Positions 52,306 through 60,919 of a DNA stretch of 64,000 nt are shown one piece after another (position 1 is the stretch's first letter; every line of letters begins with the position of its first letter). The stretch lies in NCBI GenBank assembly GCA_017553685.1, contig JAFZKH010000007.1, forward strand, positions 1 through 64,000. The letters are read 5' to 3'. This stretch comes from Bacilli bacterium. GTDB lineage: Bacteria > Bacillota_I > Bacilli_A > RF39 > UBA660. The position numbers were made by a program, and so were the translations under genes. Under the pieces are notes generated by a model that ran no database searches, was not told the origin of the DNA, and worked only from the letters and a program-made list of their open reading frames with translations.

Positions 52306-52647
52306 ATATAATTTAACTATTTCAGATGCTGAATTTGAATACGCTCTAAATAGTCCTCCAGCACCTAATTTAATACCTCCAAAGTATCTTACAACTACTA
52401 TTAAAACGTTATTTAGATTATTCTTTTCAAGTACATTAAATATAGGCATACCTGCAGTTCCTTTAGGTTCACCATCATCATTTATTTTACCAGTATTATT
52501 TATTTTATATACATAAACTACATGTCTTGCTTTTTTATGTTCTTCTTTAATAGATTTAATTATATTATCTACTTTAGATTCATCATCTAATTCATATAAA
52601 TATGTAATAAATCTAGATTTCTTTATTTCTATTTCATTTGTAATCAT
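52285..52647 (-). CDS. YigZ/IMPACT family protein, short form
   Basis: 120 aa matching the N-terminal UPF0029/IMPACT domain: KKSRFITYL, RHVVYVYKI, NDDGEPKGTAGMPI and VVVRYFGGIKLGAGGLFRAYS are the conserved blocks. Full-length bacterial YigZ proteins are about 200 aa with a second domain, which is absent here; the stop falls in a normal terminator, so this is a natural short form rather than an obvious truncation. The start is the ATG at 52647 with GGTGAT upstream. Family role is linked to translation control in eukaryotes but is unclear in bacteria. Confidence 0.85.
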   Translation of the reverse strand: MITNEIEIKKSRFITYLYELDDESKVDNIIKSIKEEHKKARHVVYVYKINNTGKINDDGEPKGTAGMPIFNVLEKNNLNNVLIVVVRYFGGIKLGAGGLFRAYSNSASEIVKLYKEKETN

Positions 52648-52685
52648 AGTTATCACCAATTAAATTATACAATAAAATATACTTA

Positions 52686-52694
52686 TGTTATAAT
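52686..52694 (+). promoter_or_regulatory. Extended -10 promoter for uvrC
   Basis: TGTTATAAT, 16 bases before the ATG with GGTGA between. Confidence 0.55.
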
Positions 52695-52710
52695 ATTTTT
52701 GGTGAAAGAG

Positions 52711-54480
52711 ATGCAAAATATTAAATTAATTAAAGAAAAACTTGCATTATTACCATTAAAACCAGGTTGTTATTTAATGAAAGATGAAACTGGTAAAGTT
52801 ATTTATGTTGGTAAAGCTAAAAAGCTTAAAAATAGAGTAAGTAGCTATTTTAATGGTACAAAATATGGAAAAACTAAAATACTTGTTAGTAATATCCATG
52901 ATTTTGAATATATAGTAACTTCTTCTGAGAAAGAAGCTCTTTTGCTTGAAATAAATTTAATTAAGAAATATGATCCAAAATATAATATTATTTTTAGAGA
53001 TGATAAACAGTATCCATATATTGCATTAGATTATGATAAATATCCTAAATTAAGTGTACTTAGACCTAGTAAAAAATATAAAAATAAGAATATTAAACTA
53101 TTTGGTCCATATCCTAATAGTGGATATGCTAAAAAGATAGTAGAGGTCTTAAATAGAATATATCCTCTTCAAAAATGTAAGAACTTTAAGAGTGATGTGT
53201 GTCTTTATTATCATATTGGTGAATGTCTTGGATATTGTAAATTAAATATACCTAAAGAAGTAACAGATAATATAGCGAATGAAATAACTACTTTCTTAAA
53301 TGGTGATTTTACTAATGTAATAGATAAATTAACTAGAAAAATGAATGCTTATTCAGAAAGAATGGATTATGAAAATGCTAAAGATATAAAAGAATTAATA
53401 GATTACTTAAAAGTAGTGTTATCTAAACAAAAAATAGATCTAAATGATAAAGTAAATAGAGATATATTTAATTACTTTATTAAAGATGATTTTATATCTA
53501 TTCAAGTATTTCATTATAGAAATGGTAACTTAGTAGAAAGAAAAAGTAATATATATGAAGTTAATGATGATTATATAGACTCTATTATGGAATATATAAT
53601 TTCATTTTATGAAGATAATACATTACCAAAAGAGATATTTGTACCAGAAGATTTAGATATAGATCTTCTTAGTGATACTTTAAATGTTAAGGTTATAACT
53701 CCTTTAAAAGGAACTAAAAAGAAATTACTTGATATGGCATATGAGAATGCTAAAATAGGTCTTTTAGAAAAAGAAGAACTTGTTAAGAGAAATATATCTC
53801 TTACTGTTAAAGCTAATGAAGAATTAAGTGCTTTAATAGGTAAAACTATTCATAGAATTGAATCTTTTGATAATTCTCATTTATTTGGGGATGCTTCTGT
53901 GTCTGCTATGGTAGTTTATATTGATGGTAAAAAGGCCCCAAAAGAATATAGAAAATATAAAATTAAATCTAATTCTAGAGATGACTATCATATGATGCAG
54001 GAAGTCTTAGAAAGAAGATATTCTAGAGTATTAATAGATAATCTAATAGTACCTGATTTAATATTAGTAGATGGTGGCATAATTCAAGTACATGCTGCTG
54101 AAGAAATATTAGATAATCTTGGATTAGATATTCTTGTACTTGGTATGCAAAAGAATGATAAACATAAAATATGTGCTCTAGTAGATACTAATGGTAATAG
54201 TTATGAAATAGAAAAGAATAGTAATATATTCCATTTACTTGAAAATATATCTGAAGAGGTACATAGATTTGTTATATCATTCCATAGAGATCTAAGATCT
54301 AAAGGCTCTTTATCATCTATACTAGATAATATAGAGGATATAGGTCCAACAAGAAGAAATAAATTAATAAAGAAATATAAAACTATTAATAACATTAAAG
54401 AGGCCCCTCTAGAAGAGCTAGAAACTCTTATTGGTAAAAAGGGTGCTAAAAATATAAAAGATGCACTAAAAGAAAACTAG
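52711..54480 (+). CDS. uvrC: Excinuclease ABC subunit C
   Basis: Makes both incisions in nucleotide excision repair with UvrA and UvrB. The GIY-YIG domain is at the N-terminus (PGCYLMKDETGKVIYVGKAK, residues about 14-33), with KYDPKYNIIFRDDKQYPYI after it. A UVR-like helical pair is near residues 200-235, the RNase H-like half contains IESFDNSHLFGDASVSAMVV and ILVDGGIIQ, and HhH motifs end the protein (IGPTRRNKLIKKY). 589 aa, normal. The start is the ATG at 52711; the TTG and GTG upstream belong to the ribosome binding site. uvrA and uvrB are not in the window. Confidence 0.95.
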   Translation: MQNIKLIKEKLALLPLKPGCYLMKDETGKVIYVGKAKKLKNRVSSYFNGTKYGKTKILVSNIHDFEYIVTSSEKEALLLEINLIKKYDPKYNIIFRDDKQYPYIALDYDKYPKLSVLRPSKKYKNKNIKLFGPYPNSGYAKKIVEVLNRIYPLQKCKNFKSDVCLYYHIGECLGYCKLNIPKEVTDNIANEITTFLNGDFTNVIDKLTRKMNAYSERMDYENAKDIKELIDYLKVVLSKQKIDLNDKVNRDIFNYFIKDDFISIQVFHYRNGNLVERKSNIYEVNDDYIDSIMEYIISFYEDNTLPKEIFVPEDLDIDLLSDTLNVKVITPLKGTKKKLLDMAYENAKIGLLEKEELVKRNISLTVKANEELSALIGKTIHRIESFDNSHLFGDASVSAMVVYIDGKKAPKEYRKYKIKSNSRDDYHMMQEVLERRYSRVLIDNLIVPDLILVDGGIIQVHAAEEILDNLGLDILVLGMQKNDKHKICALVDTNGNSYEIEKNSNIFHLLENISEEVHRFVISFHRDLRSKGSLSSILDNIEDIGPTRRNKLIKKYKTINNIKEAPLEELETLIGKKGAKNIKDALKEN

Positions 54481-54498
54481 TATTAGTTTTCTTTTTTT
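54468..54498 (+). terminator. Terminator of uvrC fused to the mutL promoter
   Basis: AAAAGAAAACTA and TAGTTTTCTTTT pair around GTAT and run into seven T. The uvrC TAG touches the loop. Confidence 0.85.
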
Positions 54499-54506
54499 GT
54501 TATAAT
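54498..54506 (+). promoter_or_regulatory. Extended -10 promoter for mutL, flush with a terminator
   Basis: CTTTTTTTGTTATAAT occurs here exactly as at 34421-34436. The last T of the terminator is the T of TGT. Confidence 0.6.
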
Positions 54507-54523
54507 TTATATAGGTGATAATA

Positions 54524-56275
54524 ATGCATAAGATAAATGTAATGAATGATGATTTAGTTAATAAAATTGCCGCTGGAGAAGTAATTGAAAAATGTGCTTC
54601 TGTTGTAAAAGAATTAGTAGAAAATAGTATAGATGCTGGTTCTACTGATATTAAAATAGATTTATTGGAATCAGGTACTAAAGAAATAAAAGTAACCGAT
54701 AATGGATCAGGTATGAGTGAGGAAGATGCTTATATTTGTTTTACTCCTCACGCTACTAGTAAGATATATGATGAAGATGATTTATATAATATAAATACTC
54801 TAGGATTTAGAGGTGAAGCTCTTCCATCAATAGCATCCGTATCAAAAGTAAATATAAAGACTTGTGATGGTAATGAAGGTATTCAATTTGATTTAATTAA
54901 TAATGAAATTAAGAATAAAGAATCATATTTAAGAAAAGGAACTATTATAACAGTAGATGATCTATTTTATAATACTCCTGCAAGAAGAAAGTATTTATCA
55001 TCGCTTCCTTCAGAACTTAGTTCTATAGTAGGCCTAATAAATAGATTATCATTATCACATCCAGGTATTAGATTTACTTTAACTAATGATAAGAAAGATA
55101 TACTTAAAACAAGTGGATCTGGTAATTTACTTAAGACTATTAATGAAGTATATGGATCTACTATTGCTAAAAAGATGATTGAAATAAACTGTGAAAATGA
55201 TGATTATGAAGTAACAGGTTATATATCTAAACCAGATGAAAATAGATCTAATAAGAATCATATGATTACTATGGTAAATGGTAGAGTAGTTAAGAATAAT
55301 GATTTACTTAGATGTATAAATGATAGTTATCATAAATATAAACCTGATGGTAAATATCCAATAGTAATATTAAATATAAATGTAGATCCTACATTAATTG
55401 ATGTTAATATTCATCCATCTAAACATGATATTAAGTTTAGTAAGATGGATGAATTAAAAAAATTAATATCTAGTAATATAGAAAAACTATTAGATAATAA
55501 TTTCTTAGGAGTAGATATATCTACTAAAGAAGTTAAAATAACTAATATAGTTAGTGAAATAGAAACTAATAATAATGAAGTAAAAGAACTAGTAATGGAT
55601 TTCTCAGAAATATCCATTAAGGAAGAAGAAACTCCATATGAATATCAAGATACTTCAGTAGAAGAAGTAAAACAAGAGGAAGAAGTAAAACCGTTTCCTA
55701 AGCTATTTGTTATTGGACAAGTACTTGGTACATATATAGTTTGTCATAATGAAAAAGGTATGTATTTAATAGATCAACATGCTGCTGAAGAAAGAGTTAA
55801 TTATGAGAAATATAAGAAATATATGACTGACTTTAATGGAGATACTATAGATATGTTATTTCCAATAGTACTAGAATATCCTAAAGATGAATATATGACT
55901 ATTAAAGAAAAAATAGATATAATAAGAAATATAGGTATTAACATAGAAGAATTTGGAGATAATACATATATTATTAAATCTCATCCAACTTGGTTTAAAG
56001 AAGGTATAGAAGAAGAATTCATTAGAGAAATAATAGATAAAATATTATTCGAAGGTAAAAACTTTGATCTTGAAAGATTTAATGATAGTATTAGTGCATC
56101 TTTAGCATGTCATGCATCTGTTAAAGCTAATACACCATTATCAATCGAAGAAATGGAAAATATAATAGAAAAATTATCTAAATGTAAGAATCCATATAAT
56201 TGTGCTCATGGTAGACCATCAATTATACATTATTCTACATATGAATTAGAAAAGTTATTTAAAAGAGTTATGTAA
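54524..56275 (+). CDS. mutL: DNA mismatch repair protein MutL
   Basis: Couples MutS recognition to strand cutting. GHKL ATPase motifs: IAAGEVIEKCASVVKELVEN, DNGSGM and HATSKI, TLGFRGEALPSIASVS and GTIITVDDLF. A long acidic linker separates the C-terminal domain, which carries the endonuclease motif DQHAAEERVNYE at about residue 417 and CAHGRP near the end, so this is the nicking type found in bacteria without MutH. 583 aa. The start is the ATG at 54524. mutS is not in the window; tpiA and miaA follow closely. Confidence 0.95.
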   Translation: MHKINVMNDDLVNKIAAGEVIEKCASVVKELVENSIDAGSTDIKIDLLESGTKEIKVTDNGSGMSEEDAYICFTPHATSKIYDEDDLYNINTLGFRGEALPSIASVSKVNIKTCDGNEGIQFDLINNEIKNKESYLRKGTIITVDDLFYNTPARRKYLSSLPSELSSIVGLINRLSLSHPGIRFTLTNDKKDILKTSGSGNLLKTINEVYGSTIAKKMIEINCENDDYEVTGYISKPDENRSNKNHMITMVNGRVVKNNDLLRCINDSYHKYKPDGKYPIVILNINVDPTLIDVNIHPSKHDIKFSKMDELKKLISSNIEKLLDNNFLGVDISTKEVKITNIVSEIETNNNEVKELVMDFSEISIKEEETPYEYQDTSVEEVKQEEEVKPFPKLFVIGQVLGTYIVCHNEKGMYLIDQHAAEERVNYEKYKKYMTDFNGDTIDMLFPIVLEYPKDEYMTIKEKIDIIRNIGINIEEFGDNTYIIKSHPTWFKEGIEEEFIREIIDKILFEGKNFDLERFNDSISASLACHASVKANTPLSIEEMENIIEKLSKCKNPYNCAHGRPSIIHYSTYELEKLFKRVM

Positions 56276-56286
56276 AGGAGAAAATT

Positions 56287-56940
56287 ATGAAAAAATTAGT
56301 AGTAGGTAACTGGAAACAAAATAATATTGATATTGATTATAAAGAATATATTAGTAAATTAGAAGGTATAACAGATAAGGAAGTAGTAATAGTTCCTCCT
56401 TATGTATATTTACCATTAATAGAAACAAATAACGTTAAATTAGGAGCTCAAGATGTATCTATATTTAATGGTGGATCTAATACTGGTGAAATATCATGCG
56501 ATATGTTAAAAGAATTTGGTTGTGAATATGTAATCATAGGACATAACGAAAGAAGAACTAAATTAAATGAATCTAATGAGTATATTAATAAGAAAGTATT
56601 AAATGCATTAGATAATGGTTTAAAGGTAATATTATGTATTACATGCATAGAGGAACTAGTAGAAAGTATCAAGGGTGTTACTAACTTTGATAATTTATTA
56701 ATTGCTTTTGAACCAAAAGAGTTTATTGGCAAATCAGAAACAATATCAAGAGAAGGTCTAATAAACTTTATTAGTAAAATTAATGAAGTAACTAATAAGA
56801 AATGCCCTGTTTTATATGGTGGTGGAATAAAAGCAGATAATATTAGTAATTTATCTAATATAGATGGACTTGATGGACTTCTTGTTGGTAAAGCATCTCT
56901 TGACATTGATGCATTTCTAAATATAATAACTACTTGGTGA
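56287..56940 (+). CDS. tpiA: Triosephosphate isomerase, short divergent form
   Basis: Interconverts dihydroxyacetone phosphate and glyceraldehyde-3-phosphate. Lys10 in GNWKQN, His86 in IIGHNERR and Glu142 in AFEPKEFIG fit the catalytic Lys, His and Glu. The protein is 217 aa against about 250 for most bacterial TPIs. The loop-6 segment, usually PVWAIGTG, reads PKEFIGKSE, closer to archaeal-type enzymes. The phosphate-binding GGGIKADN and LVGKASL remain. Placed between mutL and miaA. Whether it is the main TPI of the organism cannot be told. Confidence 0.88.
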   Translation: MKKLVVGNWKQNNIDIDYKEYISKLEGITDKEVVIVPPYVYLPLIETNNVKLGAQDVSIFNGGSNTGEISCDMLKEFGCEYVIIGHNERRTKLNESNEYINKKVLNALDNGLKVILCITCIEELVESIKGVTNFDNLLIAFEPKEFIGKSETISREGLINFISKINEVTNKKCPVLYGGGIKADNISNLSNIDGLDGLLVGKASLDIDAFLNIITTW

Positions 56941-56944
56941 TTGG

Positions 56945-57811
56945 ATGATTATTGTAATTGCAGGACCTACTGGAGTAGGTAAAACAAAATTAAGTATAGA
57001 ATTAGCTAAAAAATATAATGCTGAAATAATAAATGCAGATTCTGTTCAAGTATATAAAGATATAAATATAGCATCTGCTAAAGTAACTGAAGAAGAAAAA
57101 GAAGGCGTTATTCATCATTTACTTGATATAGTTCCATATGATAAAACATATACTGTATATGATTATCAAAAAGATGGTAGAAAAATCCTTGACGAGTTAC
57201 TTTCTCAAAATAAGAATGTAATAATTGTCGGTGGAACAGGTTTATATATAAAAGCACTTCTATATGATTATAGATTTATTACTGAAGATGATGAAGAAAT
57301 AAATCTATCAGATGAAGAATTATTAGATAAAATATATGAAATTGATCCTGATTCTGATGTAGATGTTAATAATAGTAGAAGATTAGTTAGAGAGTATGCT
57401 AATCTTAAAAGTGGAGTAGATAATAATCTAGGAGATAATCTATTATATAAAAACGTATATTTTATAGGGTTAACAACTGATAGAGATACTCTTTATGATA
57501 GAATTAATAAAAGAGTTGATATAATGGTCCAAAATGGTCTTATAGAGGAAGCTAAGAAGTTTTATAATCTAGATAGAAATACTAAATCTATGAAGACTGT
57601 TATCGGTTATAAAGAATTATTTGAATACTTTGATGGTAATATTACTTTAGAAGAAGCATTGGATTTAATTAAACAAAGAAGTAGAAAGTATGCTAAAAGA
57701 CAATATACATTCTTTAATAATAAAATGAATATTAAATGGTTTGATGTAGATTTTAATAATTTTAATAATACTATTAATGAAGTAGAAAAATATATAAAAA
57801 ACAATGATTAA
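56945..57811 (+). CDS. miaA: tRNA dimethylallyltransferase
   Basis: Adds a dimethylallyl group to A37 of tRNAs reading UNN codons. The P-loop GPTGVGKTKLS is at residues 7-17, ADSVQVYKDINIASAK is the substrate motif with the conserved Asp and Gln, GGTGLYIKAL follows and VIGYKELFEYFDG is near the C-terminus. 288 aa. Starts four bases after the tpiA stop, with GGTGA made by the tpiA last codons. The stop lies in the loop of a bidirectional terminator. Confidence 0.95.
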   Translation: MIIVIAGPTGVGKTKLSIELAKKYNAEIINADSVQVYKDINIASAKVTEEEKEGVIHHLLDIVPYDKTYTVYDYQKDGRKILDELLSQNKNVIIVGGTGLYIKALLYDYRFITEDDEEINLSDEELLDKIYEIDPDSDVDVNNSRRLVREYANLKSGVDNNLGDNLLYKNVYFIGLTTDRDTLYDRINKRVDIMVQNGLIEEAKKFYNLDRNTKSMKTVIGYKELFEYFDGNITLEEALDLIKQRSRKYAKRQYTFFNNKMNIKWFDVDFNNFNNTINEVEKYIKNND

Positions 57812-57827
57812 TAATCATTGTTTTTAT
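57799..57827. terminator. Bidirectional terminator after miaA
   Basis: AAACAATGAT and ATCATTGTTT pair around TAATA. The miaA TAA is in the loop. Confidence 0.85.
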
Positions 57828-58732
57828 TTTATAAAATCATATATTTTTTCATCAAAACTATGTTCATTATCTTCTTTTGATTCTAGTTTATCTGTTGTAA
57901 TTAAGAAATAATCATGTATTGTTAATTGTGTACCATTTGTATATATTGGATCATCCCATGTTAAATCTATATGTAACCATTCATCATTAATTTTTACTAT
58001 ATTCCAAACATGTTCTTTATTAGTTACTTTAACGTTTTCTAAGTCTAATTTATCTAAGAAAAATGATAGTGCATCAGAATATCCATCACATATAGCATAT
58101 CCTTCAAATAGGGCACCAATAGCAGTATTAGAATGATAATTAGATTCTCCTGTTTGTGCTCTTACTGAATCATATACATTATGATCTGCTATATAATCAT
58201 GAAATACTTTTATTTTATCTTTTATATCAGGATAACTATTAATTTTAAGAGATACTATTAATCTATCTAATTCATTATCTATTTTAGTTAATTCTTCATC
58301 TGTATATTTCTTTTCTATATTTAATGTTATCTTTTTATCATTTGTATAAGAAGTCTTAATTGTTTTAAAAGAATTCTTTGGATTAACTAAACTATTATAT
58401 GTAGTTAATACATCTTGATCTATTTTATCTAAGTCTGTTAAACAGGTACTATAATTATGACTACATTTAAAAGTATATATGTCATATCCGTTATTTAGTA
58501 CAGTATAGAACATAGAATATAATTCTTCTTTATTATTAACATGATCTCTATCTATTATTGTTAAACTACCACTATAGTTTTCTTTAGTATTTTCTTTTAC
58601 ATAATATAGTTCATTATTTGCTATTTTATATTCAGTATTATCTATTAAACTATAAAGTGATTTATTGGTACCTATATAACTAAATGATATAAATATTAAA
58701 ATGACTTCTAATGGAATTAATATTCTTTTCAT
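57824..58732 (-). CDS. Transglutaminase-like protein, membrane-anchored
   Basis: 302 aa with an N-terminal hydrophobic segment (about residues 5-20) and an outer domain. The transglutaminase-core motifs are in the last 110 residues: GYAICDGYSDAL holds the Cys, EHVWNIVKINDEWLHIDLTW the His and Asp, giving a C-H-D set. Such proteins act as peptidases or crosslinkers on the cell surface. The first 170 residues are not recognised. GAGGT gives the start at 58732, and an extended -10 lies at 58750-58758. Confidence 0.8.
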   Translation of the reverse strand: MKRILIPLEVILIFISFSYIGTNKSLYSLIDNTEYKIANNELYYVKENTKENYSGSLTIIDRDHVNNKEELYSMFYTVLNNGYDIYTFKCSHNYSTCLTDLDKIDQDVLTTYNSLVNPKNSFKTIKTSYTNDKKITLNIEKKYTDEELTKIDNELDRLIVSLKINSYPDIKDKIKVFHDYIADHNVYDSVRAQTGESNYHSNTAIGALFEGYAICDGYSDALSFFLDKLDLENVKVTNKEHVWNIVKINDEWLHIDLTWDDPIYTNGTQLTIHDYFLITTDKLESKEDNEHSFDEKIYDFIK

Positions 58733-58749
58733 ATTTTACCTCTAGTTAA

Positions 58750-58758
58750 ATTATAGCA
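58750..58758 (-). promoter_or_regulatory. Extended -10 promoter for the transglutaminase-like gene
   Basis: Minus strand TGCTATAAT, joined to the T-run of the rpsT terminator. Confidence 0.55.
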
Positions 58759-58759
58759 T

Positions 58760-58787
58760 AAAAAAAATATCTTTTTAAAAAGATATT
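58760..58787 (-). terminator. Terminator of rpsT
   Basis: AATATCTTTT and AAAAGATATT pair; on the minus strand a T-run follows. Confidence 0.75.
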
Positions 58788-59022
58788 ATTTATTTAATTT
58801 TTTGTTTACACGTGATTTTTCTCTAGCAGCTTTATTTTTAGTTATAATATTTTTAGATACTGCTTTATCAATTCTCTTGTTTGCTTCATTAACGTTTTCA
58901 GTAGTTGGATTTTCAATAGCTTTCTTTATAGCAGTTTTCATTCTAGATTTAATTGGAACATTTTCTTCACTTTGTCTATCTGTAACTAAAATTCTTTTTT
59001 TAGCACTTTTAATATTTGCCAT
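58786..59022 (-). CDS. rpsT: 30S ribosomal protein S20
   Basis: Small helical primary-binding protein of the 30S subunit, 78 aa. MANIKSAKKRILVTDRQ, KSRMKTAIKKA and KNKAAREKSRVNKKL are the family blocks, rich in Lys and Arg. GGAGGTG precedes the ATG. Its promoter is at 59057-59085 on the minus strand. It is divergent from lepA, as near lepA in Bacillus. Confidence 0.95.
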   Translation of the reverse strand: MANIKSAKKRILVTDRQSEENVPIKSRMKTAIKKAIENPTTENVNEANKRIDKAVSKNIITKNKAAREKSRVNKKLNK

Positions 59023-59056
59023 AATTTCACCTCCAATTGGTTGTTTGACTTTATTA

Positions 59057-59085
59057 ATTTTAACAAATATTATTTAAAAATGCAA
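59057..59085 (-). promoter_or_regulatory. Promoter for rpsT
   Basis: Minus strand: TTGCAT, 17 bases, TAAAAT with TGT before it, identical in hexamers and spacing to the tRNA-Ser promoter. Confidence 0.65.
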
Positions 59086-59129
59086 TAAAAACCTTAAAAA
59101 ATATAGTATAATATTTTTAGGTGAAAAAA

Positions 59130-60914
59130 ATGAATCAAGAGAAAATTAGAAACTTTGCTATTATTGCTCACATAGATCATGGCAAAAGTACATTAGCAGA
59201 TAGAATTCTAGAACTTAGTGGTAATGTTTCTAAAAGAGAAATGACAGATCAAATCTTAGATAATATGGAACTTGAAAAAGAAAGAGGAATTACTATTAAG
59301 ATGAATGCTGTTAGATTGAATTATAAGGGTTATGAATTTAATTTAATAGATACACCGGGACACGTAGACTTTTCTTATGAAGTTTCAAGATCTTTAGCTG
59401 CTTGTGAAGGAACTATTTTGCTTGTGGATGCAACTCAAGGTATAGAAGCTCAAACTTTAGCTAATTATTATCTTGCTTTAGAAAATGATTTAGAAATAAT
59501 ACCTGTCATTAATAAGATTGATTTACCAAATGCAGATCCTGAAAAGGTTACTTTAGAGTTAATTAATACATTTGGATTTAAAAAAGATGAAATAATACTT
59601 ACATCTGGTAAAACAGGTGAGGGTGTAGATAAATTATTAGATGCTGTTATTGAAAAGATACCTGCTCCAAAAGGCAATAAAGATGGTAAATTGAAAGCAT
59701 TAATATTTGATTCAGTATTTGACAGTTATAAAGGTGTTATAATACATATAAGAATAGTTGATGGTAAATTATCAAATAAAGATAAAATTAGATTTATGTC
59801 TAATAATTCTAGTTATGATATAACAGAACTTGGATATACTACTCCAAAAATAGTAAATGTAAATGAATTAAATGCTGGTGATGTTGGTTATTTATGTGCA
59901 TCTATTAAAACAATATCTGATATTAAAATAGGTGATACTATTACTTTAGATAATAATCCTTGTGATGAACCATTAAAAGGTTATTCTGAAGTAAAACCAA
60001 TGGTATATTCAGGTATATTTCCTGTAGAAACTAGAGAATATGATTTACTTAAAGATGCCCTAGAAAAATTAGCTATTAATGATGCATCTTTAACATTTAC
60101 TCCAGAAACATCAAAAGCTTTAGGTTTTGGATTTAGATGTGGTTTTTTAGGTTTACTTCATATGGATATCATTAAAGAAAGACTTCAAAGAGAGTTTAAT
60201 CTAAATATTATTTTAACTGCGCCATCAGTTATATATAATGTATATTTAACTAATGGAGATATGGTTTCTATATCTAATCCTAGTGATATGCCTCCAATGG
60301 AGAGATTATCTTATATTGAAGAACCATATATTAAAACTAATATATTTACTCCAACTGATTATATAGGCCCTATAATGGAACTATGTGAAAATAAAAGAGG
60401 TACATTTATAAATATGGAATATATTAATGAAACAAGAGTTAATATTCATTATGAATTACCACTTTCAGAAATAATGTATGATTTCTTTGATAAATTAAAG
60501 AGTGCTACTAAAGGATATGCATCTTTTGATTATGAATTAATTGGTTATAGAGTTAATAAACTTGTTAAAATGGATATTCTTTTAAATGGTGAAAAAGTAG
60601 ATGCTTTATCTATGATAGTTCATAAAGATTTTGCTTATAATATAGGTAAAAATATGGTTAATAAACTAAGAGAAATTATACCAAGACAAATGTTTGAAGT
60701 TCCTATTCAAGCATTTATAAATAATAAAGCAATTGCAAGAGAAACTATTAAACCTCTTAGAAAGAATGTTCTTGCTAAATGTTATGGTGGAGATATAACT
60801 CGTAAGAGAAAACTTCTTGAAAAACAAAAAGAAGGTAAAAAGAAGATGAAGATGATTGGATCTGTTGAAGTTCCACCAGAAGCATTTTTAGAAATTCTTG
60901 ATTTAAGGAAGTGA
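59130..60914 (+). CDS. lepA: Elongation factor 4 (LepA)
   Basis: Translational GTPase that acts on the ribosome. G1 [16 protein letters not shown]2 ERGITI, G3 [12 protein letters not shown]4 NKIDLP and G5 TSGKTGEG are in order, followed by the EF-G-like domains and the LepA-specific C-terminal domain ([37 protein letters not shown]). 594 aa. The start is the ATG at 59130; the GTG at 59121 is in the AGGTGA site. The next gene is six bases downstream. Confidence 0.97.
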   Translation: MNQEKIRNFAIIAHIDHGKSTLADRILELSGNVSKREMTDQILDNMELEKERGITIKMNAVRLNYKGYEFNLIDTPGHVDFSYEVSRSLAACEGTILLVDATQGIEAQTLANYYLALENDLEIIPVINKIDLPNADPEKVTLELINTFGFKKDEIILTSGKTGEGVDKLLDAVIEKIPAPKGNKDGKLKALIFDSVFDSYKGVIIHIRIVDGKLSNKDKIRFMSNNSSYDITELGYTTPKIVNVNELNAGDVGYLCASIKTISDIKIGDTITLDNNPCDEPLKGYSEVKPMVYSGIFPVETREYDLLKDALEKLAINDASLTFTPETSKALGFGFRCGFLGLLHMDIIKERLQREFNLNIILTAPSVIYNVYLTNGDMVSISNPSDMPPMERLSYIEEPYIKTNIFTPTDYIGPIMELCENKRGTFINMEYINETRVNIHYELPLSEIMYDFFDKLKSATKGYASFDYELIGYRVNKLVKMDILLNGEKVDALSMIVHKDFAYNIGKNMVNKLREIIPRQMFEVPIQAFINNKAIARETIKPLRKNVLAKCYGGDITRKRKLLEKQKEGKKKMKMIGSVEVPPEAFLEILDLRK

Positions 60915-60919
60915 TATAA

